The notes beneath the pieces were generated by a model that searched no databases, was not told the origin of the DNA, and worked only from the letters and a program-made list of their open reading frames with translations. This document shows, in pieces, positions 46,001 through 57,679 of a DNA stretch of 64,000 bases (within the stretch, counting starts at the first letter, position 1; each line of letters opens with the position of its first letter). This DNA is from Sequoia sempervirens (taxonomy: Eukaryota; Streptophyta; Pinopsida; Cupressales; Cupressaceae). The DNA is taken from positions 531,438,751 to 531,502,750 of the forward strand of contig VDFB02193867.1 in the NCBI GenBank assembly GCA_007258455.2. Direction: 5' to 3'. The translations under genes and the position numbers were made by a program.

Positions 46001-48372
46001 TTGATGTTTCAACAAGGGATTTCTCCAAGATTTCTTTATGTCCTGGTGACAAATTCAAAAGCTCAAGGATGGAGATTAATGTAAGAGTTTTATTTAATTG
46101 TTCCAGAATGTTGTAGCCATTTGATGGCTTGTGGATTTTTCTTAGGGTGGTGCTCCTTGGATTGTGACTCTCCCTCTTCATGTAGTTACATTAAACTCAT
46201 GATCTTTGCCTAGTATGGTTACAACATTGATGATATGATTGCCTTAAGATATGTTTCCTATGAGTTCATCGTAGGAAAAGTTGGCTTTATGGTAATCTTT
46301 CCCTTTACCCTTGTCATTTCCCCTAGAATGATCAAGGATAGGATCCTTGTATATTTTTAAGTCTTTATTTCCAAGACAATGTTCTATGTCGACCTCCTCT
46401 TTTTGTATTAATTCTTGCATGATTTTTTTGAGCCTCATCCAATTGTTGGTGGTATAACCCTTGATATTGTGACATTCACATTGGTTGTTCTCATTATACC
46501 AAGGGGGTTTGAAGTTTGGCTCCTCGTAGCTTCCTCTATAATTAATCTTGATAAGTTTTTTTTGGACCAGTTTGCACATAATCAACTCAAGGCATCCTCC
46601 CAATGGAGTGAATTTTCTTCTAGGTTGTCCATATTTCCTTGGTGATCTCCTTTGATCATATTGTTCTTGATTTGGTTTTTGGCTGTTTGGTTGGTTGTTT
46701 TAGGGGTAACTGAGTTGGTTTTTTGGTACATAGCTTTATTGTGTTGTCTGAACATTATTTTGTGGGCGATTGGAAGGTTGTATGTTTTGTACAACCTTGG
46801 CATCAACCACTCCTTCATTGGTTACATTTTTCTTCTTTTCCCATATTTTTGGTTTGTCATTTGGAGTAGAAGCTTGGTATTTAGGGTTGTAAAATTTAAT
46901 TACTCCCCTTGTAATGAGAGCTCTTTCGATGACCAAATATTTTTCAATAGTCTCTTCAAAGTTACTAGGTCACAACACTGTGAGTTGGTAGTTACTGTTC
47001 ATGTGTAAATTGGAGATACAAATGTCTACAAGCTATTTCTTTGGAATGAGCCATTTACATATGTTGGATTTGTGTCTCCATCTCTGTAGATATGAAGCAA
47101 ATGATTCACCTTGAATTTGTTCAATTTTATAGAGATTGGTGATAGTTATATCTTGCTCTATGTTGTATGAGAAATTATTGAGAAATTTGTTTGATAACTC
47201 ATCAAATGTCTTGATACTAGGCAGTAGACAAGAGTACCACTCTATAGTGGTCCTACTGAGACTTCATGGGAAAATCCTCATTAAATAGGTATCATTGCAC
47301 TCCATGCAAGCTACTAAGAATTCCCACATGTGCTCTATTAGATCCCCTCTTCCCCTATATTTGTCAAAGTTTGGTATTTCAAAGCCCTTGGGGAAAGGTA
47401 TCATAGATAAGTTTTGATCAAAAGGATATGGAAAAATATCTTGTAGAGTATAGCTCTTCTTTGGATTTCCATTTTGGATTTCTGATATTCTTTGGTTGAG
47501 GGTTTGTAGTTGCACACTTATGTTGTTAGTTGGTGCGCTTGATTGAGGATTTTGTACATTGCATCCTTGTTGTCCTATGAAACCTTTTTGGTCATAAATG
47601 ATATATTTTGTAGGTATGGGACCCTCATGACCATGTTGTGTGTAGGGAAGATTGAGTCCTTATTGTGTGTTGTAGGTATGTTGAGTTTGTGGTACACCCT
47701 GATATTGATTTTTAGGTTCTCCTTGGTATTGATTGTGTGGAACTCCTTGATATTTATTTTGAGGGATACCATGGTGTTGCGTTTGAGGTACACCTTTTTA
47801 TTGTGGAATAGGAGTTTGAGTTGGGTTTGTGGAATACCATGATGTTGTGTTTGGGGTATGCCCTGGTAGTGTGTTTGGGGTATACCTTGGTGTTGTGGAA
47901 TTTGGGGAGTACCTTGGTAGTTGGTTTGGGGTACACCTTGGTGTTGTTGATGAATACATTGATAATGTGTTTGGTGTATACCTTGATGTTGTTTATTTTG
48001 AGTACCTTGGTAGTTCACTTGGGGTACACCTTGGTTTTGTTGTTGAGGAATACCTTGATGATGTGTTTGGGGTATACCTTGATGTTGTTGATTTTGAGGA
48101 GTACTTTGGTAGTTCATTTGGGGTACACCTTGGTGTTGTTGTTCAACTTGAGGAGTACCTTGGTAGTGCATTTGGGGTACACCTTGTTGTTGTGGAACTT
48201 GAGGAGTAACTTGGTAGAGCATTTGGGGTACACCTTGTTGTTGTGGATTTTGTTGTGATTTCCCTTGGTAATATTGTGCATTATTTGAAGGGTCATAATA
48301 TGATGTTTGTTGCAAAATGTATTGTCCTTGTGATGGGATGTTTCCTTGTTGGTCCATTGGAATTCCTCCCAT
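46001..48372 (-). pseudogene. Gag of element 2 with a Q-rich tandem repeat
   Basis: ATG at 48372 starts a frame open for 265 codons. Residues about 45-200 are a tandem repeat of a 13-15-residue unit close to QQGVPQMHYQGTPQ. 47515-47264 holds the gag core start (IPFPKGFEIPNFDKYRGRGD, DLIEHMWEF), matching element 3. 46603-46244 shows a C..C...H-type zinc region (CECHNIKGYTTNNWMRLKKI). Frames change several times between 47260 and 46600. Element 3 has no comparable Q repeat at its start, so the repeat is an expansion in this copy or subfamily. Confidence 0.75.
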
Positions 48373-48525
48373 GTTCTAAACAGTGTTGTGGGGTGGCATG
48401 TGTGTGAGTGAAATATTGGATCAATTTAAATTAAAATCAAACACATTAATAAGACATTAAATCAAAGAAGCTGAAAAAGAAACAAAAATATGCAAACCAT
48501 GATAGCAGCTTCTAGAAATCGTCTT

Positions 48526-48542
48526 ATCTTCCTCTAACTCCA
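48526..48542 (-). promoter_or_regulatory. Primer binding site of element 2
   Basis: Minus strand reads TGGAGTTAGAGGAAGAT, one base after the LTR end CAAAACA. It resembles the site of element 1 at 26046-26063. It lies 154 bp before the gag ATG. Confidence 0.55.
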
Positions 48543-48543
48543 G

Positions 48544-49524
48544 TGTTTTGTTGGTTTTGAATGGTTCTCAGACCAGCAGATCAAACTCAACAAAATGATA
48601 GCTAAAGAACAAGATTTTAAAGTGCATACTATGCTAAATGCAAAAGCTATGCTAGTATGAAAATATGGCTATGATATTGAAACTAATATGAATGCATAAG
48701 CTGATTGAAAGTATGGCTGTGCAAATGCGTGCATAGTGTGTGTAAGTTGTAACCAAAGCTTGGATTCGTGCCAAAATTTATAGAGTTCTCGAGAGGATTC
48801 GATTGGCTGATTCGATCGATAGTCTGGATTAAGCTTGTTCGGATGGGCGGTGGTAGATTTTCGAAAGTGGAGAGAAGAATGGAAGGTTTCCCTTTTCTTT
48901 CAATTTTCGTCATTGAGTTTCAAAGGGAAACTTCCATTTCGAAGGATGAGTTGAGAATTTGGAAGGGTGAGTTTAGCGTGAGTTAGAAATTAAATAAAAT
49001 ATATTTATTTAATTTAGAAGTGAAGACGAAAATGGAAACTCACATAATTAAATAAATGATTTAATTATGAAATTAGAGTGAGGAAATATTAAATAAAATA
49101 TTTAATATTTAAATTGAATATGGGATGGAGAATATTCCATTATTCGAATATTCAAAAAATATTCAAACTTTAGAACAATACGATAATCAAATATAAATAA
49201 ATTATGAAAATTTATTTAATTTAATTAAGCGGAAGGTGGAAGGTGGGATGAAGAAGATATTCCATTATTTAAATATTTAAAATATTTAAACTTTAGAATA
49301 ATACGATAATCAAATATAAATAAATTATGAAAATTTATTTAATTTAATTAAGTGGAATATGGAAATGTTAATAATTAAATAAAATTATTTATTTAATTAG
49401 AAAATGAATGATATAAATAAATGATTAGATTTATTTATATGTAGATGACTTTTGGGGAATTAATTAAATAAATCATATTTAATTAATTAACAAGCTTAAT
49501 CATGACCATTTTTAGACGTATACA
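48544..49524 (-). mobile_element. Shared 981-bp LTR between element 3 and element 2
   Basis: Minus strand starts TGTATACGTC at 49524, directly after a purine tract that closes element 3. It ends CCAACAAAACA at 48544, directly before the primer binding site of element 2. Only about 1.15 kb separates the polypurine tract from the gag ATG of element 2, so there is room for just one LTR. AT-rich 48970-49500 includes a tandem duplication of about 120 bp (49114-49233 and 49235-49352). Confidence 0.65.
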
Positions 49525-49541
49525 TTTTTCCCCTCTTTGAA
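49525..49541 (-). promoter_or_regulatory. Polypurine tract of element 3
   Basis: Minus strand reads TTCAAAGAGGGGAAAAA just before TGTATACG. It is homologous to the tract at 38040-38056. Confidence 0.7.
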
Positions 49542-49899
49542 GTGATGTGTGAAATGCATTGTTTCAAAGAAAATAAGATTTTGCTCTTGATATGCTTTCG
49601 ATATTTTTGCTGATGATGCCCCCTCGGGAGGTAAATCACAGATGAGAGAGAGAGTGGTTGAGCTCGCGATAAATGATGAAAAAGAATGTCCCACTTTGAA
49701 AAATAAAGTAAAAAAGGAAACAAACTTACCGTGAGTTGACCTTTAAAAGGTAAAAAGGTGAAAAAGACAAGTCATTTGTACTTTTGACTTTAGTGAATAC
49801 TGTAGCTCTGAGAGTGACATCGCGTCATGGAGATCCCTTATCATCGCCACCGATTCGAGAGATCACGCTGATACCAGAGGCCAACAGCGTACGAACCAC

Positions 49900-50940
49900 C
49901 AGTGAGTCGATCTAACCCCCTGTGCTTTCGAATTTTTTCGTTTGAATCATTTTTGTTTCATTTTTCTATGGATTTTCATTTTGAAAATGTCGTTTACGAG
50001 CATCTAGGTTAGTTTAGGCGCTTTCAAAAAATTTAGACGTGCTTAGGGTAAAAACAGACGCGCATATAGGATAAGGTTTTGAAACTTTAGGAAAACCAGT
50101 TTGGCACATCCCATAAAAACTAGAGCGCATATAGGGCAGGATAGGAAAATTTAGGGGTAAAGCGCATATAGGGAAAATGGTGGCCCATAGAGTAAAAACA
50201 CGCATCTACTGATTTGAGTCGCGCTTAGGTGGATTAAAGTTGCACATACGGGAAAACGTGCATAGGGGGTCTATTTGAGCACATTTGGTAAAAAGAACGA
50301 CGCATACAGGATTTAGCGCATCCCGTAAAAAGAACGACGCATATGGGTTTTAGCGCATAGAGTCCACAGAGTGGCGTATATGGTAAAAATAGGTAGAATT
50401 TAATGATTTGATGATAGGAATGTGAAAATGATGATGAAGATTGCTTCCTTAGTCAATATATAGGTAAATTGTTATGTCATCATGCTGATATGGATAAAAA
50501 TGATAGAATAATTTGATTGATTGATTGATAACTTTGCTTTTTAGAGTAGAAAACAAAGAGTAATTGTCTGATAACTTTGCTTCCCATGAATGAAAAACCA
50601 AGAGAAGATTTAACTGATAACTTTGCTTCATAGAGTAGAAAACAAAGAGTAAATGATTGATATGAATTCTGATAAATTTGATTTCTGAGATAGAAAACAA
50701 ATAGTAATTGATAGTAGAATAGATTTGATATGATATTCAGATAGATAGATTGTGTATTGGTTTGCTTGATGGGATTTGTGTGATATGGGTCATTGATTTG
50801 ATGCATTGATATGAGTCATTGACATGGGTCTGATATAGTTTATTGATATAGGTCACTTGATATAGGTCACAGTTAGATGAATGATATAGGTCACTGATAG
50901 AGATCATTGATATAGGTCACTGATAGATATGAGTCTAATT
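49900..50940. repeat. Three short tandem arrays upstream of the PMD gene
   Basis: At 49985-50390 a GCGCATATAGGGTAAAA-like word recurs about every 25-40 bp (variants GACGCATACAGG, GCGCATCCCG). At 50526-50710 a unit of about 55 bp with TGATAACTTTGCTT and AGAAAACAAAGAGTAA occurs four times. At 50755-50935 TTGATATAGGTCAC repeats about ten times with variation. A GTGAGTC near 49898 could be a leader intron donor, which would place the arrays in an intron. That is speculative. Confidence 0.65.
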
Positions 50941-51050
50941 GATTTTGTTTGATTGGGATGGAATGATTGGAATGATTCTGATGAATTACCTTTGTGATGA
51001 AAATAAGAGGTTTTCAAAAACCTCCAGATTAGAGAGTGACATTCAGCAAG

Positions 51051-52922
51051 ATGGGATAGGATTCTCGAGTTGACACTACTGACATAGCTTTGATAGATAC
51101 TTGTGGTTTGAGATCCTTGTTGGCGATGCCACCGATTCGGGTCAACAGAGGATTGTTGACAGCACTGGCAGAGCAATGGAACTCGGAGCACAACACCTTT
51201 CATATGCTAACTGGTGAGGTGACAGTGACTCATGAGGACATGTACAGGATATTAGGTATCCCCGTGGTTGGAGCCCTTGTGTATTATGATCACAAGGAGC
51301 TTGGGGGTACAGATGCTTTGAGGAGAGTGTACAAAGATGCAAATATAGCTGGGTACTAGGTACCGTGGGCTGATTTTTGTGAATATCTAGCCTTGCCACC
51401 AGTTTTGGGTGCATTCATTGGAGGTCTCCTTTGTCTGGATCGCCGAGCAAATGGATTATCAGTGGGATGGAGCAAGATTTTGGAGCAGATGCTGCTATAG
51501 CCACATAAATATGAATGGGGGAGCTGCATGCTAGCGCATCTTTATCATGATTTGCATTAGGTAGTATACAGAGGTTCATCCAGTTTGTCTTGTGGGGTGA
51601 CAGTGCTACAAATTTGGGCATGGGAGCATCTCGCTGTGATGAGACCAGCGTGCCCCAGAGTTAGGCCACCAGGTAGGCCTTATATATATATGTATGCTAT
51701 GTTCCTTACCCAACCCAAGCTGGGCAAGGTGGATTATTGGAGGCGACTGCTGGATGATAGAGATACAGTGGTATAGCGACCGTATCTCGATTGTGAGCCA
51801 TGGGCTACCGATGATATAGAGATGCCATATGTATGCATTCCTCGGTTCCTGATAGGGCAGACTCCCTTCATTCTGGAGAGGTTTTTGGCATTGTGGGTTC
51901 AAAGATAGTTTGGATTCACATAGGGGATGCCACAAGGGGTTGCACACTATGCTCGGAGCAGAGATGAGGCCGGATGGGGGCCATGTATTTCTTATCAAAT
52001 AGCGTATACAAATTTTTAGACATTAGCACCTGAGGCATGGGTTGACAGGCGAGACATTATTGATGCTGGGATGTCTGATGAGTACTCTGCCTATTTTCAC
52101 ACTCATCCCTTTCCACGGTTTACTAGTCCAGATGAGCCAACACCTATTTTGGTAGCACCACAGCTAGGGGCAGGGAGATAGGAGGATGTGGCCGGTGGTG
52201 AGCAGGGAGCAGTTGGGGGAGAGGAGGTGGAGAGTGGAGATGAGGAGAGTTCAGATGATGATGATGGAGATGATGGTGGAGAGGAGGGACAGATGCTGGG
52301 GAGGCCAAGGCTGGATATTCTGAGGGGTGTCCAGATCATGCAGTGGCCGAGGACAGGGATTGGGAGATGGAAAATGATCTGTATGGCATCCTCCTCTTAG
52401 CAGGGACAAATAGCCACACTTCAGGCCTAGGTGCAAACACTACAGGGGCAGCAAGGATAGTTGCAGAGTCAGCTAGCACAAGCTCAAGGATTCATTGTGC
52501 AGTTATAGGCACAACTAGCATAGGCTCAGGCACAGGCACAGGCACCTGCACAGGCACCTACCCCAGGCCCATAGTTAGCTCAGGTGATTGCAGTGAGAGA
52601 TGCATTTAGACAGAGGGCAGTAGAGGCTGAGGGCATGGCTCAGAGACTGATGGGCACTGTAGAGAGTGTGTCATTACGGGATGCCATTACAGAGGGCATG
52701 GAGATGGCATGGGAGGCTGAGTATTACAGGGTTAGATACGAGGAGCTGTGTCCTCTGGATGTCAGAGAGCCATACCCGCGGTCCCATAGTAGGACGAGGA
52801 GTAGATCGCGGACACACATGCAGAGCAAGGGAGTGACTGGACCTCAACAGGACCTAGATGTAGGTACCAATGGCAGGCCACCTTCGTTCAGACTAGCTCC
52901 ATCAGGGGCATCGACCAGCTAG
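51051..52922 (+). pseudogene. Plant mobile domain (PMD) gene, antisense in element 3, interrupted only by TAG
   Basis: RGLLTALAEQW, NTFHMLTGEVTVTHEDMYRI and LGIPVVG mark a PMD-type (aminotransferase-like plant mobile domain) protein, a family found in host silencing factors and in transposons. One frame runs about 620 codons from ATG 51051 to TAG 52920, with TAG at 51057 and 14 more: 51357, 51498, 51558, 51774, 51906, 51921, 52017, 52179, 52398, 52428, 52458, 52506, 52521 and 52572. No TAA, TGA or frameshift was found. After the PMD part come an acidic stretch (52210-52290), a Q/A-rich helix (52398-52575, six TAG among CAG codons), a coiled-coil-like part and an R/S-rich tail. It lies between integrase and 3' LTR of element 3, on the opposite strand. 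Confidence 0.75.
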
Positions 52923-53039
52923 ATATGTGATGTTCATCTTTTTTGGGAGCATGTATACCATTTTTGATTGTATCTGATGTATGTTGCTTTGGACATTTTA
53001 GTTTCATTGGACATGTGGACATTTGTATCATTTTTGATG

Positions 53040-54640
53040 AGTGATGATATGCAGCAGCGATGATTATTTTGGATTGTGTTTTGTGCACTTATGAGATGAT
53101 GATGTGATATTCATTTATTTCTATATGTTATGATCTGATGACTAACATGATATGCAGGATGATTCGATTATGATGTTATTATGATGATGATAATGATTTG
53201 ATAATGTGTACAAATGATGTTATGCAGGTGGATGTATGTATGGAATGAATGTTGTTTTTATGGGATGCATTATGAATTTGTATGATGAAATGATATGAGG
53301 TGATGTAAAATGATTTGAATATTGATATGAAATTGAGATGAGTAAATAGTGATGAGATGTATGATGAAATGATATGTGATGAAAATATAATGATTTGTAT
53401 TTAGAATGAACGGACAAATGAAATGATAAATGAGATTATAATGATGATAATGAAAGGATAATGATATGATATGATGAAATGATGATACTAAGATGAAAAA
53501 TGATGATAATGATAATAAAATGAGATGAAATGATGAAATGAATGATAATGATAGTAAAATGATATGTTTCAAAAAAAATGATAACGATATGAATAATAAT
53601 GATGTGATAATGATGAAATGAAATGATAATGATATTGAGATGGTGGTGAATGAAATGATAAAATAAATGAAATAAATGAAATGAATGATGGTGCAATGAA
53701 TGATAAATGTAATGAAATGATAATGATAATGAAATAATAATGATAATGATATAATAATGATAATGAAAATGAAGTGATAATGAAAATGCAATGATAAGAT
53801 GATAATGGTAATGTTAAATGATAATAATAATGATAATGATAATGTAATAATGATAATGAAAATGAAGTGATAATGATAATGCAATACTAAATGATAATGA
53901 TAATGCCATATTAAATGATAATGATAATGAGATGTTCAATGATAAATGATATGCTAAAGTTAAATGATAAATGATATGATAATGCTAAATGATAAATGAT
54001 ATGATAATGAAAGAATATGGATATGAAATGAAAATGATAAGGAAGATGAAATGCAAATGGAATGATGATGGATAATAATATAAAATAATAATGATAACAA
54101 GAATGAATCAAATGAATGAAATGATGACAGTGTAATGATAATGAATGAAATGGCGAAATGGCCAAAAAAATGAAATAATGAAGTGATAATGATAATGAAT
54201 TGCTAAATGATAACAAATGGATAATGACATTGAATGAAAATGATAAATGATAAGGAATGATAATGAAATGATATGGATATGAAAGGAAAATGATAGTGAA
54301 ATGTTATGTGAATGGATATGATGATGAAATGATAATGCATATGAAAATGAAATGCAAATGTAATGAGGATGAAACGATAATGGATAAATGCAAATAAAAC
54401 GCAAATGAATAATGATGAAATAATAATGAATGATGATGATAATGGATGATAAATGTAATGGAGGATAATAATAATAAAATGATAAGATGATAATGGATGA
54501 TAATGATAATGAAATGATAAGATGATAATGGATGATAGTCATAATGAAATGATAAGATGATAATGAAATGATAAGATGATAATGAATGATAATGATAATG
54601 AAATGATAAGATGATAATGATGAAAAATGTTTGTATTGTC
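53040..54640. repeat. ATGATA/GATAATG-rich satellite-like array, 1.6 kb
   Basis: Words such as GATAATGATAATGA and ATGATATGATGAAATG fill the stretch on the plus strand, with almost no C. The ends fade into normal sequence: the start still has unique words, the end (54460-54640) is more regular with AATGATAAGATGATA. Long minus-strand frames rich in H, I, Y, S and F here are by-products. It follows the 3' end of the PMD gene. Confidence 0.85.
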
Positions 54641-55590
54641 CTCCACAAATAGTCCAAAGAAATATGACAACCATTAGCCTTTCAAAACTCTGATGCAAAT
54701 CCAATATGCAGTTATGTACAATGACCTAAAATGAACTGCAACTAAATGAAACTGACCATTTTGTTGAGCCTTTTGGTGAGCTTGATTAAATCATCATAGA
54801 GCATTTGAAAATGTTGGAAGTGTGTACAAGCATCAAAAGGGAAATTAGCACCAATGATGACCTGAGTACAACTTTCATGATTTTTGATATAACAAGTGAA
54901 CATAAGCATCTAGGTATAATTGAACCGAGATGACCTAAGCATTTCTTGCTTGAACAGACAAAGACTAACCACCTTCTGATGCAAATTTGGAACTATCATC
55001 AATGATAAACATTCAATCATCACATCTCGTGACATATTTGCAATAGATAAATGATTAACCTCAAAACAACAAACAATGAAAAAACATCCTCTTTCCTTGC
55101 CACTCTAGTTCAGTACATCATCGAGTGTGCTCCAGAGAAATGATATCGAAAATTAAACAACCATTGTTCAACAATGAAATACTGTGATTCCAAACATTAT
55201 TTAGATTAGAGATCATCCAAATATGAGTCATGATAAGGTACAAAACTAAAAGCTACTGTGATATAGATCAATGATTGGATGTTTTGGTTTGATTTGGTTG
55301 TTTTATTTTACCCGATTGGTTTTGATGTCATTGTCTCACTATTTTGGTAAACTTGAAAGTTGATTGCCCCCAGTATGCCCATGTTTGTCCTTGGTATCAA
55401 CACAACTTGCTGAAATGAACATGTACAATAGTCAAGCCATGGTAAGACATTATCGCTCAAGGCAAATGATGATAGCATGGTGCTAGTGTGACCCTAAGAT
55501 GATGAAAAAGATGCATGAAAAGAATGTCAAAAAGTTAAGTGCAGAACATGAACTAATAGATGGAGAGCTACAAATAGCATCTATTTTTGA
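54641..55590. other. Spacer between the array and integrase of element 3
   Basis: No gene recognised. AT-rich sequence without clear repeats. Confidence 0.45.
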
Positions 55591-55835
55591 TGTTTTTTGA
55601 TGATTTTTTTTTTTTTTTTGTGCTACCAAGATGCCTATTTTCCAGGTTTTCACTAGGATAACCATTTTTTTAGGACTTTTTCTGATTTTTTTGTATTTCT
55701 TCAGGACTTTTTTCTGATTTTTAGGATTTTTTCTAATTTTTTTGTATTTCTTCAGGACTTTTTCTGATTTTTTTGTATTTCTTCAGGACTTTTTCTGATT
55801 TTTTGTATTTCTTTAGGACTTTTTTGATGATGATA
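55591..55835. repeat. Poly(T) and TTTGTATTTCTTCAGGAC tandem repeat
   Basis: A run of 17 or more T at about 55600 is followed by a unit of about 35 bp (TTTGTATTTCTTCAGGAC then TTTTTCTGATT) repeated about four times at 55665-55825, just after the integrase stop. Confidence 0.75.
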
Positions 55836-55841
55836 ACCACC

Positions 55842-56960
55842 TTAGACATAATAATTTTTCAGGTGCATGCTGTTGATAGGCTCATCAAACATGTCCCCTT
55901 CTGGCGTTGATAACTTGTAAGCTCCTGAACTATAGACTGTGATAACCACATAAGGACCTAGGAAATTTGGTTTGAACTTTCCTTTCTTCTCTCTATCTTA
56001 CTGATTGCGTGGGTTCTCTTTCAGAACAAGATCACCCACTTGAAAGGTACGTGGTTTTACTTTGTGGTTATAGCTGCGAGACATCATCTGTTGATAAGCT
56101 TTCAAATGATCAACTACTCTTTGTCTCTTCTCACCTAGAAGTTCAAGCTCTTGGAGACAGGAAACTCTGTATTCATCATCTGTTGTGAGGCCTTTCAATG
56201 ATACTCTGAGTGAGGGAATCTCAACTTCTAAAGGTCGTATGGCTTTTGCTCCATAGACAAGAGCAAATGGTGTTGCTCCTATTGGCATGCAGACACTGGT
56301 TCTGTAGGCCCACAAGGTGGGATTGAGTTGCACGTGCCAATCCTTTCTTGAATCATTCATAGTCTTTTTCAAGATTTTCAATATTGTTTTATTTGAGGCC
56401 TCTGCTTGGCCATTCCCTTGTGGATAGTACGGTGTTGAATATCTATGCTGAGTGTGAAATCTCTCACAAAGTTCATCAACATCCTAATTTTTGAACAAAC
56501 GTCCATTATCTGTAATAATAGAGTTGGGAATGCCATACCGACAAATAATATAGTTGAGTATGAATGATGATATTTGTTTGCCAGTAAATTTAGTAAGAGG
56601 GACTGCCTCAATCCACTTGGTAAAATATTTTGTAGCTATGATGATGAACTTATGCCCATTCGATGAAGAAGGATGAATCTTTCCCACTAGATCTAACCCC
56701 CATTGAGAAAATGGCCAAGTTGGCGTGAATGGTTGAAGTTCCTGTGCAGGAGTATGAATGAGATTCCCATGAATCTAACATTTTGAGCATGTTTTCACAA
56801 AAGTGAATGATTCCCTCTCCATTGTAGGCCAGTAGTAACCCATTCTAATGAATTTTTTGGATAAGGTTAGTCCACTCGAATGAGTACCACAAATGCCACC
56901 ATGAACTTCTTATAAAGCTTTATCAGATTCTTCACATTCAAGACATCAGAGTAAAGTACC
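55842..56960 (-). pseudogene. Integrase of element 3
   Basis: QWGLDLVGKIHPSSSNGHKF supplies the first Asp, IITDNGRLFKN the second (56490-56510), and GNGQAEASNKTILKI the Glu, all in one frame with a TAG after FKN. The C-terminal region shows VGDLVLKENPRNQ (followed by TAA) and GPYVVITVYSSGAYKLST, ending at 55842. The zinc region near 56960-56770 is recognisable but broken. All catalytic residues are present, in contrast to element 2. Confidence 0.85.
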
Positions 56961-57640
56961 ATCAAGACCACGACAATAAAGGGTGTTAGCGATAAGAATG
57001 TAACAAGCAGATTGGCGGATAAAATTACTTTTTTGGTTATGGGATAAATCGGGTGGCAAGATATCATCTTTGAGGTACGCATAAATTTTTTTGTACCAAG
57101 GTGAATCAGATCCTACCAAGTGGAAAATGATTTGGCTTTTAGGGGTATCATAAGTAGGTGTAAATGATTGTTCCACTAGAAATTCATAACGAGTCTGAGT
57201 TTTTGGGAGTTGTAACAATGATGCGATCGTAGCAATGGCGTCAGTTGCTTTATTATCAAGCCTTGGAATTTGTGTGAATTTGATGTTCACAAAGTATTTC
57301 TTGAAGTCATCCACCATCTTTTTATAAGGTAGCAGTTTGTCATCTTTGGTTTGATAGTCATTATTGATGTGACAAATGACCAACTGTGAGTCACCATACA
57401 CTTTTAATTTTATAATTCTCCATTCCAGTGCTATTTTGAGTCCAGTGATTAATGCTTCATATTCGGCTGTTGTTGGTGCATGGAAACATCAACCTATATG
57501 ATCTAGGAATGGTGTGTCCTTGAGGGGTGATGAAAAGTATGCCTGCCCCCAATCCATGTTGAGTGAAAGAACCATCAAAATATAAGGACCATGGTCATTT
57601 AGATTCTGTCGTAAAGACATCAGCATCTGGATATTCAATG
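56946..57640 (-). pseudogene. Archaeal-type RNase H of element 3
   Basis: SLYFDGSFTQHGLGAGILF and PCTNN lie in one frame, and AEYEALITGLKIALEW, VYGDSQLVI and LDNKATDAIATI in the next. A single frame change sits at about 57475. D, E, D and D are all present. It lies after the gypsy RNase H and before integrase, the usual Tat order. Confidence 0.85.
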
Positions 57641-57679
57641 TGCAAGGGATGATCTGCCTGTAGTGGTGCTTCAGCTAAT

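Noticed and set aside
47821..48258. Plus-strand frames of 126-145 codons rich in L, G, V and Y
   Set aside because: They are antisense shadows of the Q-rich Gag repeat.
51051..52922. A genuine change of the genetic code (UAG read as Gln)
   Set aside because: Plant nuclear genes use UAG as stop, the host elements around also carry TGA, TAA and frameshifts, and CHG decay explains the TAG excess. Kept only as a testable alternative.
53270..54704. Minus-strand frames of 100-200 codons rich in H, I, Y, S and F
   Set aside because: They are the reverse reading of the GATAAT array in several overlapping frames and have no domain.
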